A DNA stretch of 64,000 bases, from the NCBI GenBank assembly GCA_033239525.1, contig BSYO01000022.1, forward strand, positions 13,650,923 through 13,714,922. Reading direction: 5' to 3'. Made by a program: the position numbers and the translations under genes. Source of the stretch: Nepenthes gracilis. Its lineage: Eukaryota > Streptophyta > Magnoliopsida > Caryophyllales > Nepenthaceae. Each line of letters opens with the position of its first letter. Positions within the stretch are counted from its first letter, which is position 1. Of the stretch, positions 57,154 through 64,000 are shown in pieces. The notes under the pieces are model-generated. The model did not search any database and was not told the DNA's origin. It saw only the letters and a program-made list of their open reading frames with translations.

Positions 57154-58180
57154 TGAAAAAGGATTTTTTGTCCTAAATTATACAATCAAGTTTCGACCCG
57201 GGTAAAAATAGCAAAAGTAATAAAAATTAAATATTCAATATAAGTAAAGAATATTTATTTTTAGATACTAACAACAATGACGGCATGCGAATATATAAAA
57301 GATTATAAATAATAATAAAAGACCTGATTTTTTGTGACGAAGGAAAAACTCGATACCCACGGTAATCAAGAAAAATTCTTCGGGTTTCAATGGCCAAGGA
57401 AGCAATGCACTATGAAAATTAACTTACAGATCGGGTGGTAAATACGCACTAATCTAGCCGACTTACTCCCGTCTTGTGATCCCTACCAAGGAATTCCTTG
57501 GATTTGCCCGCGGCAACGGAATCGAATACCTTCCAATCTTCACGTCAATCTTCTTTCTTGAGCCACTTGAATTGCCGAACATGATCGGGTATCCTTCTTC
57601 AACGTACCGACGTCTCCAACGAAGGTAAAAGAATGGAAGTGTTTAAACGGTAAAGAGAAAGTGTAGAGAAAACTTATTAGAATATAAAGCTCAAAGTTGT
57701 AGCTTTTAGTTTTCTGAAAAGAAGTAAGGTCAATGGAGTATGAACAAAGTTCTTCTCAAGTGGGGTACTAAACTTGTCTGCTAAGAGTCCTAGGGTTTCA
57801 AAAATATAAGACAACTATATATAAAGGGCGCAATAAAATGCATTAAAAAATTTCCCGTTGTCGCAGCGCTCGAGTGCGAAGACGGCAAGCAGCGTGTGAA
57901 TCCTTTTGAGATTTTGCGCTTGAGCTCATGGCGAGCTCATAGCGAGCACAATGCTTCGGGTTTTTGGGATCGCGCGGTAAGAGAGCTCACGAAGAGCACA
58001 GGGCTTCGGGATTTTGGGCTCGAGCGGCTGTAGAGCACACGGCAGGCGAGGTATCCATGGAAGGTAGAATGGACAACAACGGATGTATGTTGATGTAGTA
58101 CTTTGACAATCCGTAACACGATATCGATACTATATTACATATGATCACAGAATATGACAATCATAAAAATGACCCTAACA
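57154..58180 (-). repeat. 3' LTR of the gag-only element
   Basis: On the minus strand it starts TGTTAGGGTCATTTTTATGA and ends AAAAAATCCTTTTTCA. It is preceded by the purine stretch AAAAGGGAAGAT (minus strand). The outer flank is AAACT. Confidence 0.9.
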
Positions 58181-58687
58181 ATCTTCCCTTTTGACAAGTC
58201 CGTGACAAAACCCATAAAAATAAATAAATACAAGAGAAGCACGGGTTCAGACACTATCGAGATAGAGCCCGTGTACATAAAAATCTACACCTAGTGAGAA
58301 ATATAAATGATACAATAAGAAATTATAAATCTACACTAGTACTGCTGTGTCGATGTTGTGGCTACTGCATCAATACTGTAACTGAGCTGCCTGGTCAAAG
58401 AGGGTTAGTACCATAAATGAATAATATAAAATGATAACAATAGAAGTAGAAAACCAATATATAGTAGTAAAAGGAATGAAAAAAAACAGTACATAAATCC
58501 AAGACAAACTTCCCTTCACGAAAATAACATGTCTCCCCCTAACATAAATAGTCACGTCTCCCCTAATCTCCCCCCATCAAAGTGAAACAGGTCTCCCCCT
58601 TTTTGTCACGAATGGCCAAGGGGTAATGAAGCTCACTTTTCTTGACCCATACTTGTCTCGCCGAATTCACTTTCTCATTAAACCTTT
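58181..58687 (-). other. 3' leader of the gag-only element, no pol
   Basis: This short stretch between gag and the 3' LTR is purine-rich on the minus strand, with repeated AGGGGGAGA-like runs (58530-58600). Those runs are typical of the untranslated region that follows pol in autonomous relatives. Protease through RNase H appear to have been removed cleanly. Confidence 0.6.
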
Positions 58688-60397
58688 TTACTTGTCCATT
58701 TTATTTCTAAATGTGATAACAAGTTTATTCATTTTTAACAATTGTATTTGGTTGTACGGAAAATTCATGGTGTAACAGTGGGGACGAATGTGACCAATCT
58801 TTCCACAAGCATGACAGGCTGGCAAAAACTTGGTGGGTTTGTTCATGACTTTTTGGCTATATGGATTAGCCAAATGATTTGAGTTAAATCTGTTATCCAT
58901 ACGTCGAGGTGTTTGCTTAGTGATTTTGGATGTTCTAGCGTTGTGGTGTGAAATTTTTGTGGTGGGAATAAAAATAGTTTTAGGTTTCACACCATTTTGG
59001 AGAATGTTCTCAACATACCCGAAACCCTGTTTATTTCCACTAATTTTTTCCAACCCGAGCATATGATCTAATTTTTTACACCAATTTAAAAATTGTTTCA
59101 AATCATTTCTAGTAGTCTCAAGTTTAGATTCTAGAGTTGTGATTTGTTTAATAAATGAGTTTTTCAGATTCTCAACTTCTTAAACTTTAGTATCTAACTC
59201 GGATTTTTGAACTAATTTTTCTTTTTCCAAATCTATGACCCTACTGTTTAAGGTTCTATTTAGTTTCTTTATTTTTAAACATTTCCTAAACAATTTATCA
59301 TGTACTTCTTAAAGCCCATCAAATTCAACTTCTAGATCATCCTCAGAGTCATCAGATTGATTAAAGTTTTCTATTGAATTACCACATATTGAGGTTATAA
59401 AGGCCATGTACTTGACAAGGCCATTTTCAGAACATTTTTCAACTTCTTCTTCTTCGTCATCGCTTAAGGTCACATTAGTTTTAAAGATTTGACCTTGTTG
59501 GCATTTAAAGTTTGGACATTCAGCTCGATAGTGCCCATAATCTTTACACTTATGGCATTGAACTCTTTAGGTATTTTTTGATTTGAAATCTTTGATTTCA
59601 CGTTGGTCTTTCTTTTCAAATTTAGGTGATCGTTTCAAATCCACATCTAATTTGTCTGATGAAAATTTATTTTTATTCAAAAATTTGTTAAAATTTTTAA
59701 CAAAAAAAGAAAAATTATCATCACTATACGATTCTTCATCGGAGTCTCAGTTTCTTTCTTCCTTACTTGATTTTAGAGCAATTAATTTATTCTTTTTTTA
59801 TTGTGGTAGTGTGTGTTCATAAGTTTAAAGGGACCCTACAAGTTCTTCTATTTTTAATTTATCTAAATCTTTACTTTCTTCAATAGCAGTAACTTTTGAT
59901 CTAAATCGTTCAGACAAAGATCGTAGAATTATTCGTTCTCTTAAATTAAATGTAAAATTTATAATATCATTTAATTGCGAATAAAATTTATCAAATGTCT
60001 CATCATTTTTTATTCGTATTTCTTCGAATCTAGTGGTGAGCATTTGTAATTTTGAATTTTTAACCAATTTAGTACCTCATGAGTGATTTCAATAATATCC
60101 CATGCATCTTTAAAGGTTTCGCACATTGAAATACGTTTAAACTCATCAAGAGATACGGCCATAAAAATATCATGTAACCTCTTACTATTCCAGTTACAAG
60201 TATCAAGTTCTTCTTTTGATCACAAAAAATAGAACTTTTAGTTCATCACCACTCTTGGGTGGAGTCCACTCAATTTGAGTATTGGCTCATACATGCTAAT
60301 CCATTGATTTGAGAAAGGCTCTCATTAGAACCTTTCAATAGGCATAGTTACTCCTATTAAAAAAGGGAGGAACGGATAAAGATTGACTACTATGCAT
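58688..60397 (-). pseudogene. gag gene of the gag-only element (two zinc knuckles, coiled coil)
   Basis: The ATG at 60397 gives MHSSQSLSVPPFFNRSNYAY. The UBN2-type capsid at 60067-59825 is KNSKLQMLTTRFEEIRIKND, then KVTAIEESKDLDKLKIEELV. A first intact CCHC knuckle at about 59560-59515 is CHKCKDYGHYRAEC. An acidic stretch SDDEEEEVEKC follows, then a heptad-rich coiled coil (LEKEKLVQKSELDTK, TTLESKLETTRNDLKQFLNW). The second intact knuckle at 58816-58775 is CHACGKIGHIRPHC. Five or so in-frame stops and a shift break it, but both knuckles keep all ligands. The layout with two knuckles and an intervening coiled coil is that of Sirevirus-like gag. In related elements pol would follow directly. 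Confidence 0.82.
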
Positions 60398-60426
60398 CTA
60401 GATCCGGCGAGTCTCTTGATACTAAT

Positions 60427-61454
60427 TGAAAAAGAATTTTTTGTCCTAAATTATACAATCAAGTTTTGACCCCGGTATAAATAGTGAATGTAGTAAAAAT
60501 TAAATATTTAATATACATAAAAAATATTTATTTCTAGATACTAACAATAATGACAAGCATGCAAAATATAAAAGATCACAAATAATAATAAAAGGCCCGA
60601 TTTTTTGTGACGAAGGGAAAACTCGATACCTATGGTAATCGAGAAAAACCCTTCGGCTTTCAACGGCCAGGGAAGCAATGCATTATAAAAATCAACTTAC
60701 AGATCAGATAGTAACGACGTACTAACCTAGCCGACTTACTTCCGTCTTATGATCCCTACCAATGAACTCCTTGGATTTGTCCATGGCAATGAAACCGGAC
60801 ACCTTTCAGTCTTCACATCAATCTTTCCTCTTGAGCCACTTGAATTGATGAACATGATCAGGTGTCCTTCTTCAATGTACCAATGTCTCCAACGAAGGTA
60901 GAAGAATGGAAGTATTTAAACGGTAAAGAGAAAGTGTAGAGAAAACTTATTAGAATATGAAGCTCAAAGTTGTAGCTTTTGATTTTCTCAAAAGAAGTAA
61001 GATCAATGGAGTATAAATATGGTTCTTCTCAAGTGGGTACAAAACTTATCTGCCAAGAGTCCTAGGGTTTCAAAAATATAAGACAAGTATATATAGAGGG
61101 CGCAATAAAATGCATTCAAAAATTGCCCATTGCCGTGGCACTCGAGCGCGGAGGTGGCGAGCAGTGAGCTGGCCCTTTCGAGATTTTGCGCTCGAGCTCA
61201 TGGTGAGCTCACAGCATGAGCAATGCTTTGGGTATTTGGGGTCGAGCGGGAAGAGAGCTCACGGAGAGCGCGAGGCTTTGGGATTTTGGGCTCGAGCGGC
61301 TGGAAAGTACACGTGGTAGGCACGGTATCCATGGAAGGTAGAACGGACAACAACGGATGTATGTTAATGTAGCACTTTGACAATCCGTAACCCGACATCG
61401 ATATAATATTACATATGGTCACGAAATATACCAATCATAAAAATGATCCTAACA
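60427..61454 (-). repeat. 5' LTR of the gag-only element
   Basis: On the minus strand it starts TGTTAGGATCATTTTTATGA and ends AAAAAATTCTTTTTCA. It contains a TATA-like CTATATATA near 61090-61100. The outer flank is AAACT. Confidence 0.9.
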
Positions 61455-63910
61455 AAACTTATAGAGACAAGGGTAAATAAACAAAGTAAAATACCCAAAT
61501 TGGATGTCCAATGTTTTTCTTGTTAAGCAGAGTAATGGAAAATGGTAAATGTGCATTGACTCATAGATGTGAATAAAGCATGTCCCGAAGATAGTTTTCT
61601 ACTTCCAAGGATAGATCAACTAGTGGACAACCTCAGGCCATCAATTATTATGCTTCATGGACATCTATTCTAAACACAATCAAATTTACATGGACCCTGA
61701 TAATAAGTAGATGGCTTCCTTCATGATCGACCAAGGGTTGTATTATTACAAAGTTATACCCTTTGACTTGAAAAATGTCAAACAAACCCACCAATGGCTA
61801 GTTAATGAGCTGTTCAAATAGTAGATCGATTGTAATGTAGAGGTCTATGTGGACGATATGCTATTCAAATGTATTCACTCTAGCAACCATATTAGAGATG
61901 TTTAACATCCTTAGAAATTACCGGACGAAGTTAAACTTGTCCAAAGACGTGTTCGAAGTAATTTCAAGAAAATTGTTATGATTTAGAGTCTTCCAAAGAA
62001 GGTATTGAGGTCAACCTAAAAAGGATCAAAGTCATAATAGAGAAACCCCAAGATTCAACTAGGATATTCAAAGGATGACTGCATAATTACTAGTGTTGTC
62101 TCGATTTATAGCAAAACCAATAGAAAAAATTTACCATTTTTTCAGAGCAGTCAGAGGAAGCAAAAAAAATGGATTCCTTCCCTCATGGCATGCCTTAAAG
62201 AATGGGAGGATTTATTCCCCTATCTTGCCATATTGAATACTGCACTGAGCACAATCTTATTTAGAGAGAAATGTTTTTTTTAAAAAAACTAATCTACTAT
62301 GTCAGCAGAGTCTTGGAAGATCCAGAGATACAGTATGCCCTATTAGAAGAGACACCATTAGTCTCAGTATTTGCTGCTAGGGAGTTTCAACCATTTTTTC
62401 AGGCTTACAAGAATATGGTCACAATATGCCAATTTTTTAGAAGTATTTTATAGAAGTTGGGAGTATCAGACCACTTATTAATAGCCTATTAATTAGGTAA
62501 ATTTGACATTAAATTTTGAGCCCAAATTGCCATCAAAAGTCGGCTTATGAAGGATTTCATTTTTGAAAAAATTATTTCAAACATTGTCGAATGGACCATA
62601 AGAGAAGCACAACTAGGTCTAGAACTAGTTAACGTATTAGAACTATTGTGTTGGACTCTTCATATGGACAGGACATATTGTCAATTTAACAAATGGAGCA
62701 TAGATGGTTCTTACTTTGGCAGAAGGAATGCAGCTAAAATACTTTATTATCTTTGCTTTCTCCACTATAAACAATGTAGTTGAATATGAAGTCTTGAATA
62801 CTAGATTAAAAATTAGCAAAAGAATACTTTGTGATGATCTACAATGACTTTGAACTAGTTGTGACTCAGGTGCTCGGTATCTTTGAAGCAAACAATTTTG
62901 ACCTTGCCAAAGTCCAAAAGCTCTTGGCAACTTTAGAGAAGAATGAGATAATTTATATTCCCCAAAAGGAAAATTGGAAGGCTGATAGCCTTTCCAAGAT
63001 GGCATCTCTGAGTCCATAGAGAACGATGGCTGTGAAATGGGATAAGTCCTTAACAACCTTTTATTACTGAATAGGAAGAGGTTCTCAAGATATTAGACGA
63101 TGTCACATGGATGAACCCCTACCTAGATTATACAATATGGAAAATTGCCAGGGAGTTGGTTGGCCATCGTGAGGATAAAGAAGATAGTTGGATAATACGT
63201 GATCAAAAGACTGAGCTCTATACTGTTGTGGTATTCAACTCCTTACATGACATATTTGAATTTGATGGAATGCTATGAGCTTTATAACGGGCAAATGAAA
63301 GCGACAAATCGAACTCAACTAAATGGAATGCAAGTAAAGGTAGACAAGCTGGATGCACTAAGATAGATGAGCTTTGAGGAGTGCTATGAGCTTATTATAC
63401 GATGCCCAAAAATATCACCAAAGACATACCATAGTCTTTGCTTGCCATAGAAGTTGTCATCCCAGTGGATATTAAATTGCCAAGTCCACAAATCATTTAT
63501 TACGACCCAGCTTTGTATGCTTAGCTTATGGGCATGATTTGTACCTCCTCGAGGAAGCTAGAAAGGTGACAGTATGGTAGCCTACTAATAGAGAGTTGCG
63601 CGTTAATACTACTAGAATAGACAACAATGTTAAATCAGGCAACCCTTTCCCTAGTTTCTTTTTTTAGACGCCTTCTTTGGAAATCGAAGGGTAAAGGCAA
63701 AGGCATTCCAAGCAGGCAACTTGGCTTTAAGAAAAGTTGTAGCCATTCAAAAAGATAGCCCACATGAATGACCTGTTTCTGACTTGGAGAGACCTTTCTT
63801 GGTGGCAGCAGTACTATGGAATGTGGCATATAAATTACATATCGAGGTAGGTAAGCTGGTCCGTCTAACTTGAAATGCTACTTAATTAAATAAGTATTAC
63901 CAATAGCGCA
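61455..63910 (+). pseudogene. Tat-lineage RT, RNase H, additional RNase H and integrase end
   Basis: It begins with KYPNWMSNVFLVK-like sequence of RT (61470-61540), then NKACP-D-FLLPRIDQLVDN and a decayed palm to about 62060. RNase H1 follows at 62271-62530 (LIYYVSRVLEDPEIQYALLE, AAREFQPFFQAYKNMV). A second, archaeal-like RNase H, the hallmark of the Tat lineage, lies at 62831-63019 (FELVVTQVLGIFEANNFDLA, ENWKADSLSKMASLSP). The integrase C-terminal part at 63290-63890 shows KATNRTQLNGMQVKVDKLDA, FQAGNLALRKVVAIQKDSPH and KLHIEVGKLVRL. The integrase core is deleted around 63020-63290 and stops are frequent. Confidence 0.82.
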
Positions 63911-64000
63911 TGTCAATCAAACAATGGAAGAAAGCTAGAGGTACGCATTTTCCTCCAACTCATATACCAGCAAATGTAAAGTGTACATTGTAACACTACT
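63911..64000. other. Sequence after the Tat pol end
   Basis: It follows the end of the Tat integrase frame. The terminal TGTAACACTACT at 63989 could be the start of an LTR, but the window ends there. Confidence 0.3.

Larger units (their letters stand above)
57154..61454 (-). mobile_element. Gag-only (TR-GAG-like) LTR retrotransposon of Sirevirus type, minus strand
   Basis: LTRs of 1027 and 1028 bp (58180-57154 and 61454-60427) flank a 2.2-kb interior. The target-site duplication AAACT is exact (57149-57153 and 61455-61459). After the 5' LTR comes TTAGTATCAAGAG, a near match to the initiator tRNA-Met primer-binding site. A gag gene follows (60397-58688). No protease, integrase, RT or RNase H is present: gag is followed by about 500 bp of purine-rich 3' leader with several GGGGGAGA runs and then the 3' LTR. 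Such terminal-repeat elements with only gag are known in plants as TR-GAG. The LTRs differ at about one base in eight over the 200 compared. It lies in the RT region of a Tat element. Confidence 0.88.
40150..63910 (+). mobile_element. Tat-lineage Ty3/gypsy element (base layer of the right-hand nest)
   Basis: Plus-strand coding pieces at 40150-40452, 56894-57153 and 61455-63910 line up in order as protease end, RT start, RT/RNase H, additional RNase H and integrase C-terminus of one Tat/Ogre-type pol. The breaks coincide with the ends of two insertions that have target-site duplications (40453-56893 and 57154-61454). The reading continues across both. LTRs of this element were not identified: its 5' part merges into AT-rich DNA before 40150 and its 3' LTR would lie beyond the window. 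It is heavily decayed. Confidence 0.72.

Noticed and set aside
1..64000. CRISPR arrays, bacterial operons, rRNA or free-standing tRNA genes
   Set aside because: None seen. The tandem arrays present are LTR minisatellites and microsatellites, and the tRNA-like pieces are SINE heads or primer-binding sites.

Overview
The window is nuclear DNA of a flowering plant. The evidence is GT/AG-spliced exons of a plastid-type host gene, tRNA-derived SINEs including an Au-type SINE, and dense Ty1/copia and Ty3/gypsy LTR retrotransposons in many stages of decay. The sequence does not identify the species. Very long introns packed with old retrotransposons are the dominant feature.

HOST GENE (minus strand, 34318 down to 3542 and off the left edge). 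Six exons were pieced together by reading frame, splice sites and phase. They encode a putative transit peptide and the N-terminal half of a HAD-superfamily (CbbY-like) protein. Intron 1 is about 21.2 kb (12913-34070) and intron 5 about 8.5 kb (3604-12084), while introns 2-4 are 110-368 bp. The two long introns hold almost every mobile element in the left half of the window.

INTRON 5 contains a minus-strand Ty3/gypsy element truncated at its 3' end (about 6660-10250), a possible SINE (about 4738-4868) and an imperfect tandem duplication (5072-5349).

INTRON 1 contains an Au-type SINE and a nest. An old minus-strand gypsy (LTR-like ends 13893-14358 and 32336-32789, pol 28870-31330) is split by a minus-strand copia with short LTRs (14529-28293). 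That copia is itself split by a plus-strand gypsy fragment (15100-15987), a Del/Tekay-like gypsy with a 1.9-kb LTR (15988-20730, minus), a Sirevirus-type gag fragment (20760-21310, plus) and an element coding for a plant-transposon-type protein (21357-24770, plus).

REGION 34319-40150 is the upstream flank of the host gene. It holds decayed coding-like exons of an unrecognised plus-strand gene, including a 357-bp tandem duplication, followed by very AT-rich sequence with microsatellites.

REGION 40150-63910 is a second nest, dated by target-site duplications (TSDs). The base layer is a Tat-lineage gypsy (plus; pieces at 40150-40452, 56894-57153 and 61455-63910). A short-LTR gypsy (40453-56893, TSD taaga/tgaga) and a gag-only, TR-GAG-like element (57154-61454, TSD AAACT) inserted into it. 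Inside the short-LTR gypsy sit two Tork/Tnt1-like copia elements: an old one (40550-49261, minus, TSD CAAAT) and a younger one (50751-56185, plus, TSD TGGCA). The old copia is in turn split by a 3.1-kb solo LTR (43306-46429, TSD CGAAC) that carries large CTCCGG-rich minisatellite arrays.

None of the retroelements appears coding-competent. I saw no rRNA, free-standing tRNA or CRISPR array. The only cellular gene I can defend is the HAD-like gene.
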